Shown here: piece after piece, positions 35,769-49,088 of the stretch
Numbering within the stretch: the stretch's first letter is position 1
How the letters are laid out: every line of letters begins with the position of its first letter
Source: Tetrahymena thermophila SB210
Taxonomy: Eukaryota; Ciliophora; Oligohymenophorea; Hymenostomatida; Tetrahymenidae
DNA: 64,000 nt
Assembly: GCF_000189635.1 (NCBI RefSeq)
Contig: NW_002476146.1
Span: 1-64,000 of the forward strand
Direction of reading: 5' to 3'
Notes under the pieces: generated by a model
The model's input: the letters and a program-made list of their open reading frames with translations, nothing else
Told to the model about the DNA's origin: nothing
Database searches by the model: none
Position numbers and translations under genes: made by a program

Positions 35769-37383
35769 AGAATTTTGGTATAATAAAAAAAATATTGATT
35801 CAATTAATCCCAGTAGAGATAATAGAATTAAAAACAAGATTATAAACAAAACTAAAAAACAAAAAATAATGAATGATTCCTTATAATATTAATGTTTCTC
35901 TTATAATAAATAAATAATAATTTTCTCTCTTTTAGTATTAAATTTGCGTATATAGTTAATTATTAAATATTAAATCTTATTAATTCAAATATATCCATAT
36001 GTTGAAATTTATTTGCTTTCTTAATAAGCAATCTAAAATCCGTCCTTTATGACAAAATATTTATTATATCACTGATCAAGAATTTTCCTTACACCATTAA
36101 AATTCTTTTATAAATAGTCAAAGATTTATTGACTTGATGATGATTTATAAATAATTTGAAATGATCCTAACATAAAAAATCATATAACTTGTTACTGTCT
36201 ATCATTTATTTTATAATTATTTTTGCTAAGTTTGAAATGAAGAAGTAAAAATTAAATATGAGGTTTAATATAATTTTTTATTGCTATTAACTTTTTTTTG
36301 AATTAAATTAGTACTTTTACATTATTTATTTCTGATAATGTAATTTTATTCTTTTATAAGCTTTATAAATAAAAGAATAAATATAATTTAAAGTACTAAA
36401 AATTATATTTAACTCTTATTTTTTAAATCCCTAATAAAAATTTAAAATACATTCATTTATTAATTTTAAATTATAATTTGAAAAATAAAGAGCAAAAAAA
36501 ATATTATAAATACCAATTATGTTTGATTTTTTGATAAATTAAAAAAATTATAAAATTAATTGCTTTTAATTAAGATAAATATTTATATTAAGAATTAAGT
36601 ATTTATTTCAAAGATTGGCCATATTAGATTTATAAATAAAGAAAAACAAAAATTATATCATAATAAATTGTTATTAAAAAAATAATAATCAATTAAAGTT
36701 AATTTTATCAATATTAATTATTTAAAAAACTAAAATCATGAAAAGGAATTGTTAAAATCTTTAATGGTAATCTAACAAATTAATAATATTAATTTGATAA
36801 AATAATAATAATTTAATTAGAATATAGTTCACATAATTCCTAATTGATAGTATCTATTTAGAGGTGGATCAAGTTAAATTAAATATGTTCATTAAAAAAT
36901 AGATTTATTTTAATATAAATTATAAAAATAATAAAAGGAATCTTTAATTGAATATAAAAAACAAACTATTTGAATTGAAAATAATGTCATACATACTTGC
37001 AACGTATTAAATATACTCAATAAAAATTAATTAAAAATAATAATGTCTTATTATATACACTTTATATAATTTTTAGCAAAGTGCTACTTTGAATGATTTA
37101 AAATGATTAAAAACTTTATTTATTACTATTATTGTGTTTATTTTGATGGCATGAAAGTATTTATGATTTGTAAAAATATTATAAACTGCCTATGATTATA
37201 ATAAATTTCGTTGAAAATAAAAGAAAAGATTAGCCAATTATTATTGAAGTATAATTTTTCAAAGTAATCAAAAATCACAAACAAATATTCTTAAATTATA
37301 AATCAAATATTGACAATATTTATTGATCACTAGTGCCTAACTAATTAATAAAATCAAATTTATTTTTTCAGATAAAGATACAA
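35769..37383. other. Intergenic
   Basis: A 1.6-kb A+T-rich spacer between two plus-strand genes, rich in long A and T runs. I see no coding frame and no ordered element. Confidence 0.6.
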
Positions 37384-39970
37384 ATGGCTTTTGTTTTTAA
37401 AGCACCTAGAAAAGATAACAGAAGCTAAACTGCAGATATAGTAGGACCTGGCGCATATATTGATTTATTTCCTCCTTAAACCAACATTTAGAAGAATTTA
37501 AGGCCTTTTAATAGTACTTCTATTAAGGGAGTGAATTTAGAAGTTAAAGTTAAAGAATAACTTCCTGGACCTGGCTACTATAATGTTTAGTCAAATAATC
37601 ATGAAAAAGTTGTTATATCCAGCCCAGATGAGGAAATTAAAGTTATTGAAATTCCTAAGCCGTCTTCGTTTTTTAAAAATAGGCAACACAGATTTCAAAA
37701 CGAAGATAAAATAGAAGTTCCTGGGCCTGGTGCATATGAAATAGAAAAGGCTAACAGAAGGAAAGTAAAAGGAGGTATAAAATTGCAAGGAAAACCTAAA
37801 AGTGTTATTGATCATTTAATGTAGATAAATAGATACAGTAGCATTCCTTCTATACCAGGAAAATAACAATAATATGGATATACTGAAAATGAAAGTATTT
37901 ATTTATTCATTCATTCAATAAATGTTGTCTTAAATATTTAATCATCTTATTTATTAACATAAAGATAATTAGCTTGAATTAAACTAATTGAATAATAGCA
38001 TGGCTGATGCAGATAAAAAAGTAATTAGTATTTTTTTATTCCTTTTAATTACTAAATTATGCAAACAAAGATGGTTTTTAAAGAGTTTTAGCAATTAAAT
38101 TTTGATTGAGATTTGCAATCGTTAAAAATTAATATTTGTCCCTAATAAATATTAAATCCTAAATCAAATATATAATTTTGATAAAAAATGTTTTCTATTG
38201 TAATATAAATTTGTTTTAAATCACTAATTATTAGTTGGGACCAGGATGCTACGATGTTAAGGGAACATTCGATAAACCTTCTAGAATTAGAGGAGTATCA
38301 TGGCATAATTAAAATCTTAATAAAACTGGAATTTCTGAAAAATTAGATACAAGTTGTTATGTTGGACCTGGAAGTTACGAAACAAATTATTTTTCATAAG
38401 GGCCTTTGTATAAACTTAAATAGTCACACGTTTTTAGCTCTAAAAGTAATAGAGATCAAAGGAGGGGAGAAAGAGCTAACTCATTTTTATCATCAAAAAA
38501 TAAATCGATAATGAGCACAAGTTATTAAGTATAGAATGATTCTGAGCCAGATGACAGCGATTCAGAATTCGAGTATATTGAGGTAAGTTATTATATTAGT
38601 TAAAGTATTAAAAATATTAAAATTTATTCTAAAAATTAGGATGCTACTCCAGGTCCTGGATATTATCACAACGAATCTACTATGAGTTCTATCAAAACTG
38701 TTGGAAAACCAGAAAAATTTTAATATTTTGGAACAAGATCAGAAAGATTCAAGCAAGTTAAAAATGAAATAATTGTAGGCCCAGGATAATATAATCCAAT
38801 TATGGTAGAAAAACTTGGAAAAGTTGTAATAAATTATAATTAAAAAAATAAATATTAGTTTCTAAATTGTTTATTTTAATAAAAGGAAAATGTAGCCATT
38901 TAAAATAAAACAGTCCCATTTGGTTCATCGAATACAAGATTTGAAACTAAAATATTTTAAGAAATTAAGCCTTGTCCTGGCTAATATGAACCTAGAAATA
39001 CTGTAATTATATTTATTTAAATCAAGTTTTCAATATCATACAAATAGTATTTATAGTAAATTATTTTAATGGTAATTTAATTAATTTAACCTAGTTTGAA
39101 GATAGATTGATATATAGAATTTAAAGAGGTTATAGAGGTAATTTCGGTTCAACCGAAAGAAGATTTAAAAACCAAAGCTTTTAACAAGAAGTAAACTACT
39201 TTCTTTTTCAATAATATATAAATTAATAAATTAAATTCAAAAGGAAATACCAGGACCAGGTTAATATTTAGATCCCATCATAGAAAAAGAAAACGAAGAT
39301 GTCAAACCCAATTCAATATTTATATCAAAAACAAAAAGAGATGGCTTAGCAGAAAAGAAAAAAGGTAAATTATTAAAATAATTTATTTTGTAAGTTATAA
39401 CATATTTTTAATAATTACTTAGTTGTTCCTCCTCCAGGTTAATACAATATAGATGCTTATGATATCAAAAAGAAAGTTTAAAAAGATGATGAAGACGATC
39501 CTGAGTTAGCTGTCAAAAAGCCTGGTTTCCTTTCAGGAGAAGTAAGATTTAAAGAACCTAAAGTTGTTAAAAGTAATTTTATCTAAATCAAATAAAAATG
39601 TTTTGTTTATTTCTTTATTAATTAATTTAGAAGACGATGATGATGATTTTGATGATGGAGTTCCAATAACAAGTAATAAGCATATCTCAGATTTATATAA
39701 AAAGAAACCTAAATAAGTTGCTCCTTTTGGAAGCAAAGTAAATTACTTAAAATTGAAATTTCTACATAATTTATTCAAATTTAATTAACAAATCTAAATA
39801 AATTTAATTAAAATAATTTTCATAAAATTTACTGTTTGTTTTTTAAAAAAAAGCAAAAAAGATTTATTGCTTCAAAACAAAATAGTAAAGTTGCTCCTGG
39901 ACAATATTACGATTAACTTCAATAGAGTTGGAATAAAAGAACATTTAATATATTATTTGCAGAAATCTGA
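37384..39970 (+). CDS. Sperm-tail PG-rich repeat (STPG) protein
   Basis: Ten exons (37384-37894, 37965-38020, 38235-38582, 38640-38825, 38886-39002, 39095-39190, 39244-39364, 39423-39572, 39631-39737, 39854-39970) give 602 residues, with every junction in phase. The protein is a string of PGPGxY motifs: 'VGPGAYID', 'LPGPGYYNV', 'VPGPGAYEI', 'LGPGCYDV', 'VGPGSYET', 'TPGPGYYHN', 'VGPGQYNP', 'CPGQYEP', 'IPGPGQYLD', 'PPPGQYNI' and 'APGQYYD'. Each is followed by a short basic stretch with F-x-S/G-x-x-x-R-F. STPG proteins are microtubule-associated, many in the axoneme or cortex, so a ciliary or cortical site is the natural guess. Several exons hold one motif each. One intron (38826-38885) is 60 nt and free of TGA, so retaining it would keep the frame. 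No enzyme domain. Confidence 0.9.
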
Positions 39971-40261
39971 TATCTAAAATTAGATTATCTTATTACTAAA
40001 TTAGAAAAATTAAAAATTATATTTATTAGAAATTACCAAAGAGCCTAAAGCAAAACATAAAATAATTAAAACTCTTTTAATACAAAACCTTTCAAAATAA
40101 AGAGATAATTAGTTAGTTTTTAATTAAACATACAGAAAATGTTATCAACTTCAAAGAAGAAATTAATACTAAGATTTTAAATATAAAAATTCAAAGCTTT
40201 ATTAAAAATATATTTATTGCATATTATTTTTTAGAATTGTTGTTTTATATTTTATAAAGTT

Positions 40262-43200
40262 TCATCTTTTGTTCATACCATTTTTAATAATTTCTCTATC
40301 GGCACGCACACTTCCTAAAAGTGTTGATAAAACTAACCCACATTTTACACCAAATCTTTTTTCATAGTTTTTATAATCATATTCTTTAATTACTCTAATT
40401 AATTCTTTGTCTTCTAACTATTTTAGTTACTTTTCTTTTTCTCTCAAACGCTTTGAAAGCAGCTCATATTCTTATATAAATTGCTCTCTGCTATCATATT
40501 TATTTAGCATTGTGCTATTTTCATAAAGTACTATTTTATGATTTAGCTTAATCTGTTCATGCTCTAAATTCTATAAATAAAATATTTAATAAATTGATGA
40601 AAAATATTATTTTTAATTACGTCCAAGAAATTAGTAATATTAGCAGAAGGCTGCTAATTTTATGTTTACGAGTTGAATGAATTTTAGTTCTTTTTATTTA
40701 AGTCAGGCATACTTGTATTAAGAAGTGTTTTTATTTTCTTTTTTGTCTTTTTAATTAAATTTTAAAAATTATTTTGATAACTAACTAAAAATAATTTATT
40801 ACTTCATTATAAATAATATCATTTGTAGTAAGCTTAGTAGCATGAAGTTAGTCAATTGTCTTTTCAAGAGATCCTAACTCTTCTGAGCTTAATCCCTCAA
40901 ACATTTAATGCAAGTTAGTCATTATTTTCTTTCTTAAATCTAATGTTTCTTCATGTTTAATTTTCTCTACATTAACTTAACTAAAACTTTGATTGAATTT
41001 AGAGTTATCATTTTGCTTAATCGATGGAAGAGTTACTGTTATTATATAATTAAAATTATAAACAAAGTATATTATAAAATAATTTACAGTTATTTTGCTA
41101 TGATTTGTTAAGCCCTGAAAGAATTGAGATGTTATTTTGGTTTCCTATCATAGAAACATCTCCAATCGTTTAATCAGGCATATCGACAGTCTTCATATGG
41201 TCATTAATTGACATGTTTGTCTTATAAATATCAAGAGATACGTTTTAAAGAGTTTATATTTCCTAAATCTCCTATATTTTCTAAGATTTCTAATCATTTA
41301 ATTTTTTTAAAATTAATTGTCATTTTCTTAATTAATAACTTAAATACCTAAAGTAAGAAATCCTTAGCCTTACTATCTAGAAAATCAGGTAAATGTGTGT
41401 CAAATACTTTTTCTCCTAAATTTTAGATAGCCCTAATAATCCAAGATAGTCCTTCATTTCTATTAAATATGATAAATGTATATTTAAATTTTATATATAA
41501 AAGTGAATTAATCTCAAAAAAAGCTATTCTTTTATATTATAAAATGATATGATATTTTTATATATTTAAAAAATATAATTTTTTTGATAATTTGATAAAA
41601 AATATTATTTAAATAGATATAAATAACTTTACTATTTTTGATACTGATATGGTATATTATATCAATATTTAATTTATTAGAAAATTTTTTAATTATATTT
41701 TTAAGTTATGAAAATACTCATTTTTTTGAAAATTATTTAATTTTAAATGCAGGTTTTTATTTTAAGAAATTAAAAAATTTAATAAAATGTAAATAATAAG
41801 TCTCTATATTTTTTTATTCATTAAAAATTAATTAGACTTTTAAACATTTTTTTAGATCAAACTTACATTTTGACCAAAATATTTTGTTTTAAAGTTTAAA
41901 CATAATAAAATTGATTTTAGAAATTTAATACTTTTTTCTAGTATTTTTTAATAAGCATTTATATACCTTTATGTTGCAAAATTTATTATAAATTACTAAA
42001 ATAATAAATTACCTACTGTCTTTTCCATATTTTAAGATTTCATACAAGAAAGTTCTTTTTGCTTTAGTGAGCTACTTAAAATCTTTTCTTTTTTGATTTA
42101 TTTAATCTTCAATACTTTAAATTATTTCCTAATTAAATTATTTTTAAATAAATAAATAATTTATAAATTTGTTTAAGTTTTTTTTATGTACAGAGTTATA
42201 GTGTTATTTTAATTCAAATTTTTAATAAGATTCTTTGAGAATCTAGTTTTCTCTTTCTATTTCATGTATTCTACTTGTATGAGCCATGACACTTTCAATT
42301 AAAGCTGATCTATTAGATGTAGTCATATTGCTTAAATTCATCCCTTTTTTATTTGGGAGCATTGGTGTATTAGGTTAAGAATCTAATGATATCTTTTTTA
42401 TATCTGGTGCTTTTTAAACTGTAGGGTCTAATAATTGTTCTTCTTTATTTTAGTTAGGTACAGTAATTTCTTTAATATCTGCTTGTAATTTTGCTGACTA
42501 TTTGTTAAAAAAATTATTCAGTTTTATTTAAATAGAAAGAAGCAATAGCAAAAAATATTTACTAACTCCTTAATTTATCTCATTTTCTTCATAATTGTAT
42601 GATTCTCTAAGCGGAGAATTCTGACTGTATTTGATTTGTTAGTTATGAGTGCTTCAGAGTCTCTTAAATTTTCAAGCAGTTTTTGCTCAACTAGATTAGA
42701 TATTTTTTCATAATTTTTAGCTTTTTCAACCATATTCATTGTACTTTCATTATCAGGATCTATCGAATAAAAAGTTTGTAGAATACGTTTTATACCTTCA
42801 GGTGTTAAATCTTCTTTTTTAAATGCACTGTCCTCTTTTGTATGGAGATTAGGTACATCATTTACGTATTTTAAAACAGTATTTTTTATATCTCTTATGT
42901 TGGAAGGTATGTCATCAACTTTAGTTTATTCGTTTATTTCTTTAACTACATTAGAAAAAATATCTTTTATGCTATCGCTTCTTTATCTAAAATTTTAGCT
43001 ATTTTTTCTTGTATCTTCATCTGAACTCTTTATAAAGAATTTAATAATTATTCGATATATTTATTTATTTAAAAAATAATAACCATACTGGATTATTTTT
43101 AAGCAAGTTGACTAAATTTATCCTGCTGTTATTTAAAGCAGAGTTGCTAATTTTTTTACTTTCAGGAGTCATTGGTTAAGAAGATGAAAATTCTCTTGAG

Positions 43201-44307
43201 TTTTGGAGTTCAGCAAACTGTTTTTTTGCAATTAAAAGAACACTATCTTTATTCTTTTATGTAAAATTCTTCATTCTTTCATTAATCTTTTTGGGGCTTA
43301 GGAGTTCTTCTTTATCATCTTCTTCTTGCTGTTGCTGCTATTCTTCTCTTGTGAGTTTCTTAAAATTTAATAAGAAATATAAGTTATAAAATAAAGATAT
43401 TACAATTTTTTAATTAAAATGCTAAGTATTAATTACTCTAGATTTTGATCTAGGAAAAAATCTACTTTGTTTTTATTTGCTTTATTCAATTGTTCCTGTT
43501 TGCAACGTTTACTGATCCTATTATTATTTTTCCTATTACTTTTTCCATTACTTAACTCCTTTATACCAATGATCAAGACCCTCGATTTCCTTTTCTAATT
43601 TAGTGTCTTTCTTTTTTAATAATTAAATTAAAACATTTAGCTTGATAATTATCATGTACTATGTTATTTTACATGTTATACTCCATCTATTGTTAAACTC
43701 GATTAATTTATGCTTGGTAAAAAGGTAGCATTCCTTCCTTTTATTACACTTATGTTAGAAAAATCTTATATTTTAGATGCATCTTAATTAGCATTTTATC
43801 CATCATACTCTTCATCTTCATTTTCAAAATTTTCTTCTAGCTACGAATAGCTTATTAAAAAGAATTGAATTAAAATTTCTATTTATAAACCAATAAGTTG
43901 TACATTTCACTCATAAGCAGAAGCTTTCCTGGACTATTTTTTAACTGCTTAAGCTGGCTTTACTCAAAATTACTGTAATTAGGTTTAGAAAAAAATTTTG
44001 TGCCTCTAATAAGAGCAAGATCTGAAGGATATCTCCTTGATTTAAAATTTCCCTTGCCCTTCTTTTTGCCTAAATTATCAACTTGCATTATGTCATAGAA
44101 TTTGATTGTGTTCATTTCATTATTTTCAATTTTATTAATGACATCCCTTTTTGCTTCCTATTCTACATCTATCCTACTATTGACAGATCTAAGGATTTCT
44201 CTTATATTGTTTGGAATTTCAATTTTTTTGGAATTTAGAGAAGTAGTAGTCATGCTTTTCATGACTCTTTCTTATCTCTTGTGCTTTATAGTATCTACCG
44301 TAATCAT
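40262..44307 (-). CDS. Twelve-exon coiled-coil protein of unknown function
   Basis: Twelve exons were assembled (43891-44307, 43673-43840, 43437-43610, 43089-43358, 42563-43027, 42192-42497, 42013-42128, 41348-41459, 41088-41289, 40803-41035, 40621-40746, 40262-40570), all in phase, giving 965 residues. Introns are 50-80 nt except one of 553 nt (41460-42012). The protein is hydrophilic, rich in Lys, Gln, Asn and Glu, with coiled-coil-like stretches near residues 200-250 ('EQQQQQQEEDDKEELLSPKK'), 480-560 and at the end ('EYELLSKRLREKEKQLKQLE'). A conserved-looking segment, 'NEGLSWIIRAIQNLGEKVF', sits about two thirds along. No signal peptide, membrane helix or enzyme motif. A cytoskeletal or ciliary role is only a guess from composition and the STPG neighbour it converges on (291 bp apart). 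Start chosen because an in-frame TGA lies just upstream. Confidence 0.8.
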
Positions 44308-45172
44308 TGTATCTTTAAAGGCATAAATAAATTTTTCAAAATCGGTTGAAGACTTAAATAGTGTTTTAATTGTATGAGTGAGTGAGTAATAAATAATATT
44401 AAATTTAGATGGTTTTTAAAGTTATATGAATATTTAATTAATAGGTAAAATATAAAAAATAAAATAACTATATCAAATTCAATTCATAACAATCAATGAA
44501 TATTTGTTAATTAATTAATTAATTTATTTATTTATTTTTGATAGTAATAAAAGCTTAAAGCGCAATTTTATAACTTTCAGGTATTCAAATCCTTTTATTA
44601 TATGCTCAAACAAAAGAGTTCAGCTCAATTATTCCTTAATCATTTTCAATATAATATTCTTAAGTTTGGTTTTGATTCAAAAATTGATAATGCAATTTCT
44701 TATATTAGAAAAAGTAATTTTAGAATAGATTTTACAATAAATTTTTAAATCATTTTAATTAATCAGATGATTTGATATTAAGTTAGTTGAATTGGGTTTA
44801 GGAATAAAAGGTAAAAAATTAAGTGGCTAAAAGAGTTAATTTCAAGGCTATTAAAGTTTAAAGAGATATCTATTAGATGGAATACTTACTCTAAGTAAAT
44901 ATCTGCTTTTGATAATAATAAATCATCTCTTTTTTATTAGCAATAAATAATATAATCAATCTAAACTATATTTTATGAATTTATTTATTGATTTCAAAAT
45001 TAATTAAAATTTTAACGCTAAGAAAGTAATCGTTTATTTCAAGCTCAAAAAGTATCCCTGTTTAAAAGAAAAGGAATTTGAAAAAGGGTGTGAAAACCCT
45101 ATCGTAGACTTAATTAAGACCAGACAAATTAATAGCAAAAAATAAAAGTAGCAAAATATTAGCAAATATATT
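44308..45172. other. Intergenic between divergent genes, possible 5' leader of the LITAF gene
   Basis: An 865-bp gap. From about 44975 the frame is open into the LITAF gene and its G+C rises ('KYPCLKEKEFEKGCENP' would be encoded at 45044-45100), so either the LITAF protein has a longer N-terminus or this is a transcribed 5' leader. Further upstream, splice-like sites around 44714-44766 and 44893-44940 do not keep a consistent phase. Confidence 0.5.
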
Positions 45173-46279
45173 ATGGAGTTAACAGAAGGAGACTCAGACA
45201 TCGCCAATGATTTTAATTTAAAAAATGCATAGGGTGTCAATACACCGAAATAAGTAGCAACTGTTTACGAGTAAACATAAAAATAGCAAACAAGTTATCA
45301 AAAGACAGAAAAAACTATAGGCACTAAACAGTTCAAGCAAGCAAACACATTATGGACCAATCCGATGAATATTAACGATGAAAATTTGCCAGATTTAATG
45401 CAGGATAGCGAAGATGTAGGAACTCAAGCATAAACAAATTCTAATTTAAATAATATAAATAACAGAATAAATACTATTGAACGAGGAGGAATAGCCTAAT
45501 AAAACTAGTAAAGAAACCAATAATAATTCTACGTTAGTAATTCCTCACTTTAAACAGGATAATTTAGACAGCTAATTCCTTATAATGGCTCAAGTTTAAT
45601 GAATGTAATGCCTCAAACTGCTAGTTTTAGCCCAAATGATGATAACAATTACTCTGGCCATCATCAATATTAGAAAAGCAGATATTCTGACGATCAAGTT
45701 ATATGTAATTAATATCTTATTAAAATAAATATAGGCATTTAATATATATTAATATGCTAAGAAAAGTTTTTCCAACAATGAAATAATTTTATGTCCTTGT
45801 TAAAATTAATTAAGCTTGGAGATTAATTATAAAAATCACTTTATTCGTTGCTGTTAAATTTAAGCAATTTTTAATAACAAAAGTATACAATGAAGGTATT
45901 ACAGGCAGGATGCCTGCAAAGGTTAGATGCAAAAACTGCGATTAACTTGTTCAAACAATAGTAAAATTTGAACCAGGGTAATTTATTTAGTTTATTAAAT
46001 TTAATATAAAAGTGAAATTATAATTTATTTAAAAAAATCTATCAGATAATCTACCAGTATTTGTTCTCTAGTTCTTTGTCTTTTAACTTGCACGCTTTGT
46101 TGTTTTCCATACTTACTTGACTAATGCAAAGATGCAGTTCACTACTGTCCAAATTGTATATTAAATTTCATATAAAAAAATTAATATCACATTTATTTAT
46201 TATTGTTGGTAGAATCTAAATATTTATAATAAATTATTGTTAAAAAGGTGGCTTTGTGATTGGCGTGAAAAAATTTTGA
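45173..46279 (+). CDS. LITAF/SIMPLE-domain membrane protein
   Basis: Four exons (45173-45704, 45884-45977, 46046-46155, 46248-46279) give 255 residues. The first 180 residues are polar and Gln/Asn-rich ('MELTEGDSDIANDF' start). The C-terminal 70 residues are a complete LITAF domain: first zinc knuckle 'VRCKNCDQLVQT', a hydrophobic Cys-rich stretch ('SICSLVLCLLTCTLCCF') that dips into the membrane, and 'CKDAVHYCPNCGFVIGVKKF' with the second CxxC and the typical end of the domain. LITAF proteins are monotopic zinc-binding proteins of late endosomes and lysosomes. Two introns interrupt the domain, the last separating the two halves of the final CPNC codon, and splicing restores the motif exactly. 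The start is uncertain: the frame is open upstream to ATG 44975, which would add 66 residues. Confidence 0.85.
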
Positions 46280-47218
46280 ACTCAAAATCAATCAACTTTT
46301 TCAAGTCTGTAACTATATCAAGATATTCATAAAATAGAAAAAAATTCTTTAAATTTAGAAATACAAATTAAATAAAATTAAAATAGATAAAAAAATAAAT
46401 AATTGTATTTAGAATGATTAATTATACTCTTTAAAATAGATAAAAAATAAAATTTAATTTTGTCTCTCTCAAATAAAGCAAGCAAGCAGCAGAAAAAATA
46501 GATTTGCAAATTATACAATATAATGAATGAATGTATCTTTTTTGCTACTAGTAATATCTCACACTTTTTATTTAAATAAATAAATGAGTCTAAGTTAAAA
46601 CCAAAAAATTTAATTAAGCAAGTGCCACTAAAAATATAAAATGTAAAAATTGTTAATAAATGGTAAATGAAATTATATTAAAATTTATAAATGAATTTTA
46701 AAGTTCTTTTTTTTAAAAAAATCGTTAATGTATTAATAATAAATTAATTAATGACTTTTAAATAATTATATTATTTTGAAGTATTTATTTATTTCATTAT
46801 GTTTGTTTAGTTCAAATGCTTTTATGTATCTATTATTTTTAAAATCATGATAATAATTAATTCTCTCTATTTATGAAAAAGTAAACACAATTTGCTATTT
46901 TATTTATTTAAGAAAAAATCATCTCATTATTTGCTGATAAATCCTAAATAAAAAGGGATTAAATAAAAGAACAAATAAGAGTTTTTTAAAATATTATTAA
47001 AAATGAAAGTGATATCTAAACAAATTATTAATAAATTTAATCTATTACATATTGTAAATACAATTTTTCTTATGAGAAAATTTATTTTTTATCTATTTTA
47101 ATTAAATACAAGATCTCTTTTAAAACTATTTGTAAATTTATTTAAAATGAATAAATATATTTAATTATTAAAAACATCTTATTTATTTTTTGTTAAAAGA
47201 TAAAAGAATTTTTCTTCA
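46280..47218. other. Intergenic
   Basis: A 939-bp A+T-rich spacer between two plus-strand genes. No coding frame or ordered element found. Confidence 0.6.
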
Positions 47219-48804
47219 ATGAGTAATATTGACTCTATCCTACAATAAGTTACAGATGAATATATTTTCTCTAAGGAATCTTTAAAAGAATTATTGCTAA
47301 AAATCTAAACTACTAAATCTGAATGGACTTAGCTTGAATATGAAAATAATGATAATTACTCAGTAGACTTATTTGCTAAAGATCTGAATAAAAAATAAAA
47401 CCTAATACTTTCAATCTACAAGAAGACTAAAAAATTTAGTTAAAACAAGAAAGCTAATGGTATTTTGATATAAGGATAGGATTTCTTTTCTTTGTCTGAT
47501 ATTTCTAATTGTTTCTAAACTTTTGATTATATAATTTAAGCAACAGAATACAATCAATGTAATCATTTATTAATATAATTTAGAATTTATCTTTTTTAAA
47601 CCAACAATAAATAAATAAATTTATTTATTTAAATAATTAGATTTCAAATCACTAAGATCATATATTTCAGAAGAAGTAATTCTTATTCAAATTATTATTT
47701 GTCTCTTAAATTTTTTAATTTAAAAGATAAATGAAAGAACTATTCCTTACATAAAAACACTAAACATTAATAAAAGGTAAAAAATTAATTTTTGATTAAA
47801 ACTTCATTAATTAAAATTATTAATTTTAATAGTTATCTAAACATAAGAAGTTAAAAGGCAAAAACAATTGCAGAAAATATATCTAAATGCTATAATTTAT
47901 CCTAGTTAATAATAGATTTAAGGTAATATTTACTAAGTAAAATTTTATTTAACTTTACTTTAGTTTAAATTACTTAGGTTCTTTGGGTGCTGCTAGTTTT
48001 TCAATTCCTTTAAAAAGCTGTTTAAATTTACAAAAAGTTTATTTTAATTTTAAATTCTAGAATACATTTGATTAGTAAGTTTGTTTATTACTTATATCAC
48101 TAATTAAATGTTTTTTTAGTAAATTAATGATAGGTGAAGAAGGTATTTAAGGATTAAGCGAAGGTCTTCGCAATCATCCTAGCATTCAAAGCTTTAGTCT
48201 TATTTTGGAGTATTATTATAAAAATTTATATGCTAATTATTTTAATATATTTAATAATAAATTATAGTAACAATGAAATTGGATTTGGTCTTAAATATTT
48301 AATTTAAAACCTAAATACTTGCTAAAATTTAATGAAACTTCATCTTTCTTTAAAGTAACACATAGATTATTTTTTAAAAACTAAAAGATTAAATTTTTTT
48401 TAATGATAGTAATTGCATGGTGTAGTATTCTAGTTATCATACCTACTCTTTAAATGGATGCTAAAATTTGACACAATTTTCGTTAAATCTATTGTAATAA
48501 TATTTTAAATATAGTAAATAAATTTTAAATATCCTTTTAATTTAGCAATGGTAATATTACTCCTCAAATTGTTAAAGGTTTAACTTCTAGCCTCAGTCTC
48601 CAATATTTTAGCTTAGATTTAAGGTAAACTTAATTTTAATTATTCTTTTCTCCTATTATCTATTTTTTACTGAAATGCAATAAATAATTTATTTTATTAT
48701 TTTATCTAAACAGATAAGATGGATAAATTTAATCTGAAACAAAAAAAATTAAAAAATTATTTTTTAAAAATAAATAAATGGTTTAAATTAAGTTAATTAA
48801 CTGA
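47219..48804 (+). CDS. Leucine-rich-repeat protein with a unique N-terminal domain
   Basis: The first exon (47219-47549) encodes about 110 residues with no LRR ('MSNIDSILQQVTDEYIF', 'SEWTQLEYENNDNYSVDLFA'). It is followed by small LRR exons separated by A+T-rich introns: 'LGSLGAASFSIPLKSCLNL' near 47980, 'GEEGIQGLSEGLRNHPS' near 48133, 'NNEIGFGLKYLIQNL' near 48270, and 'NGNITPQIVKGLTSSLSL' near 48546. The last exon after a 90-nt intron would end at TGA 48802. The repeats are the same class as in the genes at 20.6 and 25.8 kb but more diverged. Exon edges between 47550 and 47960 are uncertain because the DNA there is so A+T-rich. Probably an intracellular LRR scaffold. I cannot name a partner. 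Confidence 0.55.
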
Positions 48805-49088
48805 CAGTAACAGTAAATGATCATAATTTAATTATTTAAAAAAATTTTAATTTATAAAATACATTTTAAATTAAGCATTTTATTGAAAAATTAATTTTCT
48901 AATCTTCATATTTGCACTTTAATTTATTTCAAAATTTTATTAAAAAAAAATGAATTATATAAATTAAGAAATAAATTTTGAAATATAATAATTTAACACC
49001 ACAAATTGAAAAAACTATTATTTTAAATAAAATTTTTTTTTTTAAAATATTATTTATTGCTTTTTACTTTATTGAGTTTTTTATTTTA

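Noticed and set aside
37591..37815. Minus-strand 74-codon frame
   Set aside because: Antisense to the first exon of the STPG gene.
44602..44940. Upstream coding exons for the LITAF gene starting at ATG 44602
   Set aside because: Splice-like sites exist but no combination keeps phase into the LITAF frame without a TGA.
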